Of a stretch of 64,000 nt of DNA, positions 49,641 through 62,096 are shown piece after piece. Positions within the stretch are counted from its first letter, which is position 1; each line of letters opens with the position of its first letter. The notes beneath the pieces were generated by a model that had not been told where the DNA came from, did no database searches, and saw only the letters and a list, made by a program, of their open reading frames with translations. This DNA is from Pithys albifrons albifrons (taxonomy: Eukaryota > Chordata > Aves > Passeriformes > Thamnophilidae), in contig NC_092497.1 of the NCBI RefSeq assembly GCF_047495875.1, positions 3,791,437 to 3,855,436 of the forward strand, read 5' to 3'. The position numbers and the translations under genes are program-made.

Positions 49641-52600
49641 AGGGACTCCCTCTGAATTTCACCCACAAGTCCAAAGCAGAATGTGTGGAAGAGACACAAA
49701 TGCTACATGATGTAACACTCAATGGACCAAGAAGAAGGGAAAAATCCCCATATAAACACACAAGGTATGTATTCTCTTCTCTGAGGAAGAAGGAGAGAAT
49801 GAAAGATGCTCTGAAAGTAGGTAACAGGACCTTGAGCAAGCAGGACGTGCTAAGCCCAACCTCCTCAAAGGAGGCAGGAGTTGAGTTTTGATGTGAGTAG
49901 AGAAAGACTGAGGCAAAATGGATGTCCTCCACGGAAAGGACCCAAGAGAGCCAACTTCCAGCTAGTGATGTGACTCCTATTAAACCAGAGTTTGAAACAC
50001 TGACATATGCATATCAGAGATAAAGTGGTATCAAATGCACCTTGTCTGGTGCCTGCAGGAAAGAGATTTGGAGTACAAAGTTTAATAATGCTGATGCTTG
50101 GGTATGCCTTGGGAGGGTCATGGTAGGGAGAAGAGATGTGCTGTGGATTTTATTATGGAGGCACGAGTGTATTTAGCTGAAAACCTGGGTGGAGACCCAG
50201 GGAGGAGTACTGCCCTATAAGCAGCCACTGGTGTTCCTAGAGCTATTTATGAGACTGCAGGGCTGGCTTTGTCCACTGAGAAACATCAAGACTCCTTGGA
50301 AGCCATGGGAATTAGAGGATGCTGAAACAGATGGGCACCTGCTCCCTCTGGCAAATCCCTCAGGAAGCCCAGCAAAAGGGCCAAAAAAGGCTGGTTCTTG
50401 CTGGACACACTCTGGCCACCTCAGGAAATATCAGAGCAACCGGCTCGATAGCAGGGTCTCCTGCCAGAGCAGGAGACAGACAGATAGACAGACAGCATGC
50501 TCAGAATGGTACAGACAAAACAGCAATGTCCTGAGCAGCTGCCTAATATGTATCTTGGCAAAATCTCGCCTGGCTGTGGATGAAGCAGAAATCACAGGCT
50601 GGAATCATAAACCTATCAGCTGGTCTGACTTTTGGCTCCCTGGCCTGCATGGATAACACAGGAGGAGTGTGGGGGGGCTGGATGACACCTCTCTGGCTGC
50701 CAGGAGCCACATGGAGAAGCTGGTCCTTCAGCCATTGCCAGCTGCTGCATGGGGAGCAGCTGATGGGCAGGCACTGCAGTGGACTTAAAATAAGCAGATG
50801 CCCTGCTATGACTGCACTCATTAAGGGATGTGTGAGTTTGCATATTTAAGCCAACCATTGGGCCTGTATCCTTAGGAGCATCTCTGCCATTGAGATGTGT
50901 CCCTGTACAAGGTCCACATTGGACTTTCTCCAGGTCACCACAGGACAGCTGAATCTGGCTCAGTTGACTGGAGCAATATCCAGGTAGGACTACTAAATTC
51001 CCCCTTCTGAGCTGTGGTTTCACCATCCCAGGCTCTTTGCATAAGGTTATCATCCAGCACTGGCCATGATTCCTCACAGTGTCTGCTTCCAAAGTCAGTT
51101 AGCATCCATTCTAATACTCCCTCCCTTATAATTTATATGTCTATTTTCTCTCTTTACTGTCCCTCAGGCTAAGAGTGGGGTTTTCTGCCCTTCCCCGCAG
51201 CCCTTTCTATCAAGTCCTGGCATTTGGCAAGGCAGACAAGGTCCCTTATGTGTGTCCATGGCAAAGCAAACTGTGACACCTCTGCTGGAGTCACCTGCAG
51301 AGAAGCATCCCTGCCAGCAGGTATCATTGAAGTGACTCCTAGACAGAGGCACCTTCAGATCCTTTGAGTCAAAAGGTGCTATAAATAAAAGATATTACAC
51401 ACTAACAAGTTCTCAGTTGCAAACTGAAGTGGGAAAGAATATTTTAGCATCCTCTTTCTAAGCACATTAAGTCTTGGCAGACATGATCATTCAGGTCTTC
51501 ACAGCGGAAAACTTCACACCTTGTGCAGCATGTTGAGTCCATACACTCCATTTCCAGTTTCAACAGCTCTAAAATCTGCACTAAAATCTATATCTCCCCA
51601 GTGCATCAAGCACCCAAATATCATGTAATTTTGATGGTGACAACACTAAATATACACTCCCTGATCATCTTCCCCAGGAAAAAGAGCTTTTGCTGCTATA
51701 AGCTCACAATAGATGGTGGCTAAAGATTTTTATCAACTGGCCTCTGATGCTTCCCTTCCCAGTGTGAGCAAGCACTTTGTATCAATCTGGTTTGCTTTAG
51801 TGCAGTGACCCAGCGCTGTGCTCTGCCGCTGAAAGTTCAGGTCCCAGCTGCGGGGCTAAACTCTTGCTGACACTGTGCTGATTTCTCCGTCTCTGTCACC
51901 CACGCTGCCAGGGAGGGGGAGGAGATGTCGGATTTTTCCAGGCTGGAAAAGAAAGAAAACAGTCGTGCAAAATGCAGAGATGATGTGGCAATGGAGGAGG
52001 GGGAGGAAAACAATCCTGATGAGTGCAGTGGAGCTGAGGAGAGGAAATCCTTTGGCCAGTACAGGGCACTTCGATCACGTTCTTCTTTTTCTTAACTGAG
52101 AAGAAAATCTTGGTCAAGAGGCAATTAAATTGTTGAGGGCAAGGGAAAGCTCTTAGGATGCCTTAAAGAACTTGTGTGCGTGCGCAAGTGCACGGAGAGA
52201 TGCAGAAGGGGAAATCACTATTAGCATTGGGTGAACTACAAAAAGTTGGGTGGTTTGTTTTGGATAAAGATCTTCATATGCAGATGCTTATCTAAAGCCC
52301 TCAGACTTCAGAGCAGGGCTAGAAATCTCTTAAGAACAGACTCTTCTTGCATTATTTCCAGTATCTCTGAAAGCTGTTGTCCATGCCAAAAGTACCAGAA
52401 AAAGGGCTTTTTTTCCTTCTTCTTCTTTTATGCAGTGTTTTGGCTCTTCTTTCTCTGGTTCCAAGCAAAATCTAAAACCACAAAATCTTTGACTTGAAGG
52501 CTGGACTCTGCTAGTTTAATTTCAAGCCATTTCTCATGACTGCTCAGATACAAGGAAAATAAGGAAAAAAACTTCTGTGATTCTATGAAAAACTTTTAGA

Positions 52601-55494
52601 GAAGGGTCCCAGAAAAATAGCAGAAAAAGAAGCTAGTTTCCCTGAGACAGGACTGCAAGCCTTGAGTTTTCCCACCCTAAGCAGACTACTTGTCTATAGG
52701 CCTGCTATTCTGCTATTAGATAACATGGAAGATCACAGCATTCCCAGTTCAAATGAGAATGTTAGCCTTGGGTGATTATTAGCCAGTAAATACTATTGAA
52801 TCAATGGACAAAATAAAGACTTTGAAGAAAGTCTTATTTCACCACCCCATCTGCAGTAGCCCTGATTTGATAGAGAAGGGTTAAAGAAAACAGTTTGAAC
52901 ACCATCCAGTGCCTTCCAGTTTTCTTAAATCCAAGTGTAATTGAGGTAAAATAGCCCAGTGCTGTTGGAATGACTGTGGTATGTTTTGCTGCAGTCCTCT
53001 GGACAAACAAGGCTGTTGCAGGGCTGGTTTTGATCTCTGCCTGGATTTACACCAGGGCATCTCAGTTACTGTTGCTCACTGTGTAAGGGAGATCATAATC
53101 AGGCTAGTGTGCTTTTAAGGATGTTGACAGATATCCTGTGCCCCTGAGCCCTTCACCTCAGGAAAGTTTAAAGCACATACTCTCACTTCACATGCAGTGA
53201 AGAATGAATGTTTTGCTGTTAAATGTGCAGATGATGTTCTTCCTAAATGATTTCTTGTTGTCTTTTCCTCTGCCTTTCCTATTATTTATTAAATACTCAA
53301 GCAATGATCTTCAGCTCATCCAAGTGGTTTGGAGACTAAGGCTCGTCTTTTTAGCTGGTTCAAATCAGGATAACTCAAACCAAGTCAACAGAAATAATGG
53401 ATAAAGTCAGGAAAAAAACAAGAGTTTATACCACAGAGACTTTCTAAACAAGGGTTTTCTCCCTGAAGCTGATGGCACTTCTTGTGGGTGACCAAGACAG
53501 ATGCAGGAGGCCCAAGTCCCATTCATGTCTACATTTGTGAATGGGGAGCAGTTCCATTACCCATCACATGCTGTGCTCACCGTGTCCTGCTAAATGTCAC
53601 AGGATGCTGGTAATTTTTTTCAAAACTTGGCTCTGGTGCAGCTTCTTGGTTTAGGTGGCAGGAGGGAGACATGTATTTAACTTTTGGCTTGAAAGAAAGT
53701 AAAAAATCTGAACTCTTTCAAGACTGTGCTGAACAGTTAAAAAATCTGGCCCTGAACTTTTTAGAATAAGTGACCCAATCGATCTAGTTATTACACCATT
53801 CTGTGGCCTGTGACTAACACATGGATTGATATTTACTTGCAGGAAATGTTGGCAAGAGATGGGGGTTCCCATTCAGTCGTGCTGTTTACTGCTCCCCTGA
53901 GAACACAGGCTGCAGCAACGATGTAGCAGCCGCTTCACAGGTGCAGGGTTTATACGCCAAAATGGGCTGTAAATCAGAGCAGAGGAAGAAAGGGCTGGAA
54001 AAATACTTGTCTGTAGAAGTGACCATTGGAAAGGGATGTTGACCATGTTCATTTTACAGGTTTCCTCTCCTACGTCTATGCTTGCTCACACTGCACCAGA
54101 GGGATTGGGTCCCATGTCGGAAATCCAAGGAGCATGCCAATAATTTGCCAGATATTACACAGGGGGTGAACTTATCCCTGATCTCCATTATTGGTTCAAA
54201 CCCAGGAATTCTCATAGCCTTCTGGACAGATGGCTGGTCCTATTACTTCTTATGTTAGATTTCCCTTTGAGGCTGAAAGCAAATCCACATTCAAGCTGAA
54301 AGTAAACAACCTGCGAATTCAAAAGGCATTAACTCGAACTGCCAGAGCATTTGCTGCATATGCTGCAGATGTCAAACAGACAGTTTCCCACAGCCCTGAG
54401 CCTAGCCACATCGCTAAGTTATACAGAAAAACCTTCCACCCAGCCCAAAAATCCATCCTGTGCAAAACTCACTCTCCTTGTTGGCATTTTAAAGGTCGGG
54501 AGACTCAGCTGGATTGAATTAATGTAGCTGCTCTGATTTGAATAGAGCCATGCCAGATGAGGATTTCACCCTTTGGAGTTTAAGTGGGAAATGGCTATCC
54601 ACTACTCACTTAACAATGTGGTTTCAGGAAAAAAAAAAAAAAAAGAAAAGAAAAAAGTGATGTATTTTAAAGAGTGAAAGAGCACTAAGTTTCTTTTAAT
54701 TTCTAAGATGAATTTTTGAAGGAACCTATTAGAGAGCTTGGTCCAAAAGAATCAGGATTTGCAGAAAAAATCTTATAAATAACACAACTTCTAAATACAA
54801 ACAACAAAAGTTACCAACTTACTCCTATTCCTGATACCTTCCAAAATGCCAACAAAAAGTTAACTAGGAACCCAAGCAAGACATTGCTACGGCATTTCAG
54901 GAAATTCACAAAGTGGAAAGGACTGAATAATCTAGTCTTTTTTCTACCAGAGTCGTATGAAGAAGAGACAGAAAACCATGAAACTAAACCATGAAAACAA
55001 AAAAACCCACTTCCACACATATGCTTGGAAATGCTCTAAACATTAGCACCATGGTGTGCTCCTTGGCCATAAAGACATGCAAGAGTGTTTTCCTAGTATA
55101 TTTTGGTATAAATTGAACAGCACCACTGAAGTAATATTTTGTAAATCAAGAGCAATTCTGTTTAAAGCAATGCAACCTCACAGTGCACATTCAGGAGTGA
55201 CTACTTGAATTAAGCCTCTGATTTATTCTTTACCATAGGAGGTCCCACTCTCAGACTCCTACGTGCCTTCATTTTCGCCAAAGTAAACTGGAGGTCAAAT
55301 ATTACACCAGTAGAAATGAATGGAGATTTTTAAGATTATAGGAATGGGAAATCAAACTTTAAACTGTTTAACTTGAAGCCACAAGACCAATACAGCTCAT
55401 CAGAAAATTCGGCACCACTTTCTTCCAGCCATCCTTATTTTCACTTTACAATTCAGTATAAGCTGGCAATTAGTAATACTTTGTCTGTTTATAG
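49641..55494. other. Unique non-coding stretch
   Basis: About 5.9 kb without a supported gene. Small repeats are an (AGAC)n run at about 50473-50494 and an A-rich run at 54629-54656. Long unrecognised frames include 50616-51092 minus and 54230-54517 plus. A TTCTGTGATTCTATGA at 52574-52589 resembles a CR1 tail, but the sequence before it does not match CR1. Confidence 0.42.
54629..54656. repeat. A-rich simple repeat
   Basis: A run of about 16 A is followed by GAAAAGAAAAAAG. Confidence 0.88.
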
Positions 55495-55660
55495 AGCCTT
55501 ACATCTGAGGATCTAGAAACACTTTGTAAACACTAATGAATTAAGCTTCTTAACACCCCCTGTGAGACAGATACTGCTATCTCATTTGCACAGCTCAGAG
55601 AAGTGCAGGTTTGCAGAGGGCCAGAGCCAGCCAACACTGGAGCTGGGAAACCACCACAGA
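55495..55660 (+). repeat. MIR-like ancient repeat relic
   Basis: In order the segment shows GGATCTAGAAACACTTTGTA, AACACTAATGAATTAAGCTT, CTTAACACCCCCTGTGAGAC, AGATACTGCTATCTCATTTG, CACAGCTCAGAGAAGTGCAG and GTTTGCAGAGGGCCAGAGCC. This follows the amniote MIR/L2 consensus (AAGCGCTTTACAAACATTAA, TTAAGCCTCACAACACCCTG, TGAGGTAGGTATTATTATCC, CTGAGGCACAGAG.AGTTAA, CTTGCCCAAGGTCA). It is the clearest of the MIR-like relics in the window. Identity is from memory. Confidence 0.6.
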
Positions 55661-58600
55661 CCCGGAGCCTCACCTTCAGCTCAATATCACAAGGCTTTCC
55701 ATGCATGCAGTGATGTGCCTGGCAACTTCAGGAGCTTATAATCATCTCTTGGAACTGTTGGTGTTGCCCTGATGTCTGGCAGACTGAGAACACAGAGGAT
55801 TGAACTTCCACCCAGAGAGAAAGAACTTAAAACCCACTTACAGAAACACCATGAATATGCCATCCATCCTCTCCTGAAACAACCACTTACATGTATGATC
55901 CTCTGGAATGGCAAATGGGAGAGAAACTTGGGATTTCATTTGTCCTTACTCAGTTTTTAATAAAAGTACCAGCCCTGGACAAAGCAATACAAAGGTCTGG
56001 GAGGATTCTCTTCCTTTCCTTTGCATCTTTAATTGCCCATATCTTTTTCTCATGTCATGCTGACAAGTGGAACTTAAAGGATTTTTAAAGAAAGCCTGAA
56101 GGTTTTACTTCCAACACTATCAGGAATGTTTAGATCCTAGGCAAACATTAGGACAAGACAGGCAGTGGTGAGATGAGGGTTTTGTTGTTTTGTTTTTTTT
56201 TTCCAAAGCACAGTCTTGTTACTTTAAGAGCAGTAATGTCTAGTACCTATTTGAAGCATTTTTCCACATAACGCTTTTCCAAATGCATGGCAATCGGACA
56301 ATTTCCATGATGAGTCTTCTGTCTAAAAATATACACCTTACCCTCTTTTCAATTTATCATTGATCCAGTCAGCTTGTTTATTGTTGAAGTTTTTCCCATT
56401 TAATAGTGCACTTAGAAAAGCTTAATACAAACATTGACCAATTCATCGCTGTCACAAAAAGAAAAGCCTTAGAAATCATTAATCTAAACAGGAGTCAAGA
56501 GCAAGAGTCTCTTATTTAGAGATCGGTCAATAAGAAACAATGTTATGGAAGCTATTTTAAACAGAACAATTTTTTATTTTTTTTAAACACCTCCTCTCTT
56601 CCATGGCTTGAAATTGAGGAGAATATGAAATTAAATATTTGTGTTTGCTTTCAAAATTTCTTCATGACCTTAATCCCAGAATGGGAACAGACAGGCATTT
56701 GATACACTCAGTATGTTGGTCTGTGCACTACTGGCAGATTGCTGTTTCCCTAAGAATACGTATTTGAAATTCTTTTCTAAAAACTCTTCTTGATCTATTC
56801 CCAGTTCACAGGCTGTTAAATGTCTGCATGACACAATGGTGTTTGTCTCCTGAACAGAAGGACATTACAATCCCTAGAAGTAGGTTTTCAGCAGGAATAT
56901 TAAAGGCGCTATTCAGGAATATTCCCCAGTATTTGCAGCCTCCGTAAACTGTACCCCATGCAAACATGTTTGCTGGAATATTTGTCAAGAGCAAACATGA
57001 CAGGATGGTGGGAGAAAGCGTACAAAGTCTAACCAAGCTTATAAAAACCCAATAGCTAATGAATACTTGTGGAAAATGTCTTACAGCATTTCCTCAGTGA
57101 CAGATGCTGATTAGGAAAGCCTATAAAGCTAAAACTATTTGCTGCCTACATCCTCCTACACTCTAGAACTGAAAGCCACTTCCATGGCTTTCTTTAGGAT
57201 CTTCATCCATTACTCTGTTGGATCCAGAAGCAGTTTCTAAATTTTTGTGTGTAAATCAAATGTGTGAGGTTATGAACATCTGGACAGAGGCCCAGAAACT
57301 CATTTTACATAAGCATCTTGATGTCTAAAAGCTTTTTACTGTCTCAAATGAAGAAAACCCCAAACAAACAAAAAACCCCACCCAAAAACACCAAAAAAAA
57401 CCCCAACCCCAAAACCCCAACACCTGCAACAGATATGACTATGTTTGTGAATTGGTCAATGTCTCATTTACCAATACTGTTTAACCACAGTGTTACATAG
57501 TACTCTGGATCCTCACTTCAGGCCTCTTCCTTCAGTGACAAAACAGCTTTTGGATTGGGTCTTCTCCTGTAAACAATTCAGAAGGTACCCATAGAAACAC
57601 AGGAAACTCATGTGGACATTAGCTCAAAACCACATAGCCAGGGAAGGAGAGAGAATTGCAAGGAAAGCCAGTGGACACCCTCAGGTCTACAGGGCTGGGT
57701 GCTTGGGTATGGTGAATTATGGACTCACCTGAGCCAAGACAATGCCATGAAGGCAGTCAGGCATTCATGGCTGAGAAAAATCACCTCTAACTAAAAAACC
57801 AAGATGCTGAGATCCAGTATTTTCAGTTAACAACAACCAAAGGAAGCATTTGGGATGCATGGCTGTGGGACATAGCATGAGGTTAACATGAACTTGATGA
57901 TTGAAACACTTATTTGGGGAGATGGTTTGCACTTCTTCTCCCATAAGTTGTATTTTACAAACATTGGAAAAAATTTTGCTCCAGAAGGGAAGCTTTAATA
58001 CAGTGGGGCCACTGTTGATGTCCTCTGACACGCTACTGGTGATAAAATAGGACAGATTAGGTTATAGTCAGGGCCAGGCTGAGTTTATATCTGGGCTGCT
58101 CAAAATATTCTAGCAATGTCAAGGCTCACCATGCGCTCTTGTAATTCACCACTGTGTTTTCCAGTCAAGCATGACACTTCCTTTTTCACCTGACTAATAC
58201 TAAGCCCCTCTGTATGTTTTCTGAGTGGAAGTTTATTGGAAATGATCTTTGTTTTGCTATGTGTGCAGCCAGCTCATGTAGTAACAAGATAGGGTCATTC
58301 TCTTTCTTTTAAAAACTACAAATTCCAGCTCACTAAAAACAGGCTTTTGTTTCTCTAATTCTGCCTATTAACTGAACACTTCATTCCTTATGTTTCCTTC
58401 TCCTGGAAGGTAAGGGAAAGTGATGGACCATCCGGAATTTTTCCAGTCTGTCCCCTCTGGTCATGCGTTGCAAGAGATGATACTGTATAATGCATGACTT
58501 ACCTGCAAAGACATTGGAGGAGTAATGAAATAAGCAGATGCTCTGTCAGCAGGCTTTTAAAACATTGGTATTGCAATCTGAGATGCAGTCAGCCATTACA

Positions 58601-58989
58601 TGCATATGTCCTTTATTTATGGAGCTGATAAAGGCTCTGTGTCAGGAGCAGTTAAGCTGCCTTTTTACTTTCTGCTTTTCTTCACGTTTAAGAAAGTTGC
58701 TCTCTGGATATTTTATTCTCATGAAAGGTCCAGATTTGTGAGGAAAATCAGGATTTACCTCCTGACTTATCTATTAAAAATAGAGGTCTAAAAACCAGAC
58801 AACTTCATCAAAAACAAATCACCAGAAATTCCCTATAGGGAATCCTTTCCTTGAAACACAGATGATGCCTGAAATAGGTGGATCTCCCTGGAGTTATCTA
58901 TTTCTCTTCATCAGCTAAAAAGTGGGCCCGGGACAACTAGCCCAGTTGTAGGTCAAAACACCACAGATGTTCACACCACCATAAAGTGA
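55661..58989. other. Unique non-coding stretch
   Basis: No gene is supported. An A/C-rich low-complexity run at about 57355-57420 contains several CCCC blocks. T-runs occur at about 56193-56202 and 56572-56583. Confidence 0.45.
57355..57420. repeat. A/C-rich low-complexity tract
   Basis: Blocks of CCCC and CCC are separated by A runs, e.g. three CCCC blocks at 57401-57418 with AA and AAAA spacers. Confidence 0.8.
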
Positions 58990-59219
58990 GTAGGTTTAAA
59001 TTAGATAATAGAAAAAAAAATCTTTACTGTGAGGGTGGTGAGGCCCTGGCACAAGTTCCTCAGAGAAGCTGTGGTTGCCCCATCCCTGGAAGGGCTCAAG
59101 ACCAGGCTGTATGGGGCTTGGAGCAATCTGGTGTAGTGGAAGGTGTCCCTGCCCACTGCAGAGGGATTGGAACTAGATGATCTTTTAGATCCCTTGCAAC
59201 TCAGGCCATTCTATGATTT
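58990..59219 (+). repeat. CR1 LINE, 3' fragment
   Basis: TAGGTTTAAATTAGATAATA, ATCTTTACTGTGAGGGTGGT, GAGGCCCTGGCACAAGTTCC, TCAGAGAAGCTGTGGTTGCC, CCATCCCTGGAAGGGCTCAA, TATGGGGCTTGGAGCAATCT, AGTGGAAGGTGTCCCTGCCC and the ending GGCCATTCTATGATTT are sense-oriented CR1 3' sequence. It is 5' truncated, and of all the copies here it aligns most smoothly by eye, so it may be one of the younger ones. Confidence 0.96.
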
Positions 59220-60052
59220 GCACAAATTCACTCTTCTATAAATTCAATTTTGTATACTTTTCTATAATCAGTATTGTTCTATGTCACTTCATTACAGTAC
59301 AAAATACATTTTCTCCTAACCTACATTCCAACCACCACCAAAAGATATGAAATTAGGGGGAAAGCTGGCATGGATCAAAGGGAAAGATGGTGTTAACATT
59401 ACTAGCCACCATATGAGGAGCATTTTGCATTATAAATAAAATAGTGTTTCTCAGCTGCACGAGGAGTGAAGTTCTGAAGTCACTGAGCTGCGTGCCTGTG
59501 ACTCAGGGGAGGGTTTCAGTTCACGCTCAACGCTGTGTTTGATTACTGGTACATCACCCAAAGGCTCACAGCAAAACAGATGATGGGACACAGAAAAGCT
59601 CTTCTTTCTAACAGTAAAGAGAGCTGCTGCTTGCTGACTGACAGCTCCCCAGCCAGCTTATGTGCATCTAATTACCCAGCCACAACCCAAATCAAAATGC
59701 CCCGTTGCAGCTGGTGTCTCACTTAATCCATTCATAACATGAGCTAATTAGCATTGATGTTTTTGGGCAAGTTTATTCCAAATGTGGTCAAGTCCCAGGC
59801 TTTCAGCTTAGTTGCTAGGACCCATTGAGAATCCTGTGTTTCTGCCCAGAAGGCATTTTTCTGTCTTGCTGATGGAGAGACTTGGGAGTGGGTTCGCAAA
59901 AATATGCTGGTCTGGACTGTGATGAATACTGGCTTATAAGCAGTGCCGTTAAGTTGCTCTTGCTGCTACACCCTACCTCTATAAAGGAGAGTTTGTAGCA
60001 GAATCAAGGTATTTCATAATTTTCCTTGTGTCTGAATTCAAATGTCCTGATC
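59220..60052. other. Unique stretch, possibly regulatory
   Basis: No coding evidence. The part at about 59630-59790 contains clustered TAATT/ATTA motifs (CTAATTACC, GAGCTAATTAGC) and is treated as a candidate conserved noncoding element. Confidence 0.4.
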
Positions 60053-60168
60053 GGGGGACGGGGGTGGGGTGGTGGTGGTGAGAAAGTGAATGAAAAAAAA
60101 AGAATGAAAAAAAAGGAAAAGGAAAAAGAGGAAGAAGAAAAGGAAAAAAAGGAAAAAGAAGAGCGAAG
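60053..60168. repeat. G-rich run joined to a polypurine tract
   Basis: GGGGG, ACGGGGG, TGGGG and GGTGGTGG runs (60053-60079) are followed by a purine-rich stretch of GAAAAAA and GGAAAAA units in which 60106-60163 is 58 uninterrupted purines. This low-complexity sequence has potential to form a G-quadruplex and triplex DNA. Confidence 0.85.
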
Positions 60169-62096
60169 CAAGCAAGCTTTTAAAGTGTGAGAAGACATGC
60201 AACAATTCTGTCATTTATAGTATTCTTTGTCAGCAGAGCTGAGAAAAGAGGCCAGTTACCAGAGCTCTGCATTTCCTTTTCAACCTATGGGATTAGAAGA
60301 TGAGAGCAGGTGCTAATGGGAATTTTGCCCATGGCAGAAAATCAGAACCCTAAATCTTCATCTCTGGAAATCACGAAAACCCTTAGCAATGATCTATAGT
60401 GGCTGCACTTGGAAATTGGTGATATAAGGAATAGTCACTTGGCAGAAAACCGACTTTCCGCTCCTTCAGCACACCACAATTTCAGTTTAATTTGTAACAG
60501 GATGCAAGTGTAAATGAACTGACAACAGAGCTATCAGCTATTCTGTTGGTAACGCTTGGAGCAATAGTTTCGATTTGACTAGACACAGCTGTCCACTGCA
60601 TGAAACGACCTTTAGCCCCATCCTTGGCGAAATTCAATTCTCTCCATGTCTGACTCTGTCCATGGGGACTTGAGTAGCAGAGCTGCCAGAATAATCAGTG
60701 CATTGCTTAATGACAGGCTCTCCAACAAGCAACACGGTTGTGCATTGTCAGAAATGAAGTCCACAGCTCCAGGGAAGGGGGTGGTGGAGGGGGGAACCCC
60801 CTTGTTATTCAAAAGGAAATAAAACAGTTGTATGGGAGCAAACACAGATGCGTGCAGCCGCCTTGGCTTGACAAGCGTCACCAATGTGCTGGCATCGCAT
60901 GTGTGTGTGTAAACGTGGAGTTTTCCTGTGTTCTTGTCAGCAAATATACATTTTTATTAGATTTCCCCTCTCAAAAAAAAAAAAAAGACTAAAACACTGG
61001 AATGCTGCTGCTTCTCAGCATTTTAGTACTGGAAGACATCATTTCTATTTACATAAGTGTAAACATGCATACATCCCATATGGTGATGCTTACATGGCCA
61101 TCCAGATGTATGTCATCTAACTTCTATACATATATATAGAGAGATAGATATGTACACACTTTCTGTGTGGTTACTACATTGGCCACCGCAATAAGAAAGA
61201 TGTTTATGCTGCAACTGTCAAAAAATAGGAGCTTCACAACTTTACAGCTATTTGTGTAAACTTATTTCTGCTTGAGTGAGTATTTCTCCAGTGGTGTGAA
61301 CCAAGCACTCTCTCACACATGACAGGAATGTCACCATGGGATTAACATGTATGTGCCCCAGCCCACTTCATGGCAGGACCTACAGGGATGAGCCCAGCAC
61401 TTCCTAGTTTTTTATCTATTTGATTCAGCAGCCTGGATGTTACAGTACGTTCTGTCCAAAAGTGGACCCATCCTTCCCTTCATCAAGGATCATCGGAGGT
61501 ACACACCACTCTGATTAGCAAGACTTGTTACAACAACTGCTACTGAGATATTGCAGGAGGTGATCCACCAGCTCCACCTGCCTCACGAGCCCCTGGGGAT
61601 TTCTCTTGTTGCTATTTTTGCTCTGGCAGCACTGTGGGCTCAGGTCTGCAGAAGATTCATCTTCAGTTATTATTCTGACCTGCTGCCAAGATTTTCTGGA
61701 GAAATACAAGGGAGAAATGGGGAATGTTGATCTTACACAGCTCAAACTCAGTCAGAATGGAGGGGAGTTTCATGGGAGAAGTGAAAGGCATGTCTTCGGC
61801 TGCAGGGCTTTTGTCCCTGCCAAAATTCAAAGGTTCTTTTTCAAACAATAGAGATATTACTGTTTCTTTTTTAAAACCCACAAAAATTAAGAGGCTACAA
61901 GATCTTGTGATAATGGAAAACCTTAGGAATGTAAAAATGCTGGTCTTCATCAACAAGAAAACAAGATGGTCTCCAAAACTCTGTGAAATGGTATTACAAT
62001 GGGATATGTTAAATTACACAAATACAGGAGTCACTGATACTGCCCTGTCAGTCTCCCCCTACTAACTGTTTCTGCTATTTGTTCAGAAAAGAGACA
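60169..62096. other. Unique stretch with minor simple repeats
   Basis: No gene is supported. It holds a GT run near 60900-60911, a run of 14 A at 60973-60986 and a TA/GA/GATA-rich patch at about 61124-61152. The part 60440-60920 is CpG-tolerant and free of known repeats, and is discussed as a candidate conserved element. Confidence 0.4.

Noticed and set aside
52574..52589. TTCTGTGATTCTATGA resembling a CR1 tail
   Set aside because: The preceding 100 bases do not match CR1 in order, so the short match may be chance.
54230..54517. 95-codon plus-strand open frame in repeat-free sequence
   Set aside because: It is clean of repeats and could be conserved, but no domain is recognisable and its start has no supporting context.
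57357..57418. Minus-strand G-quadruplex
   Set aside because: Only three GGGG blocks are close together; the next G-run needs a loop of about 17 bases, so the potential is weak.
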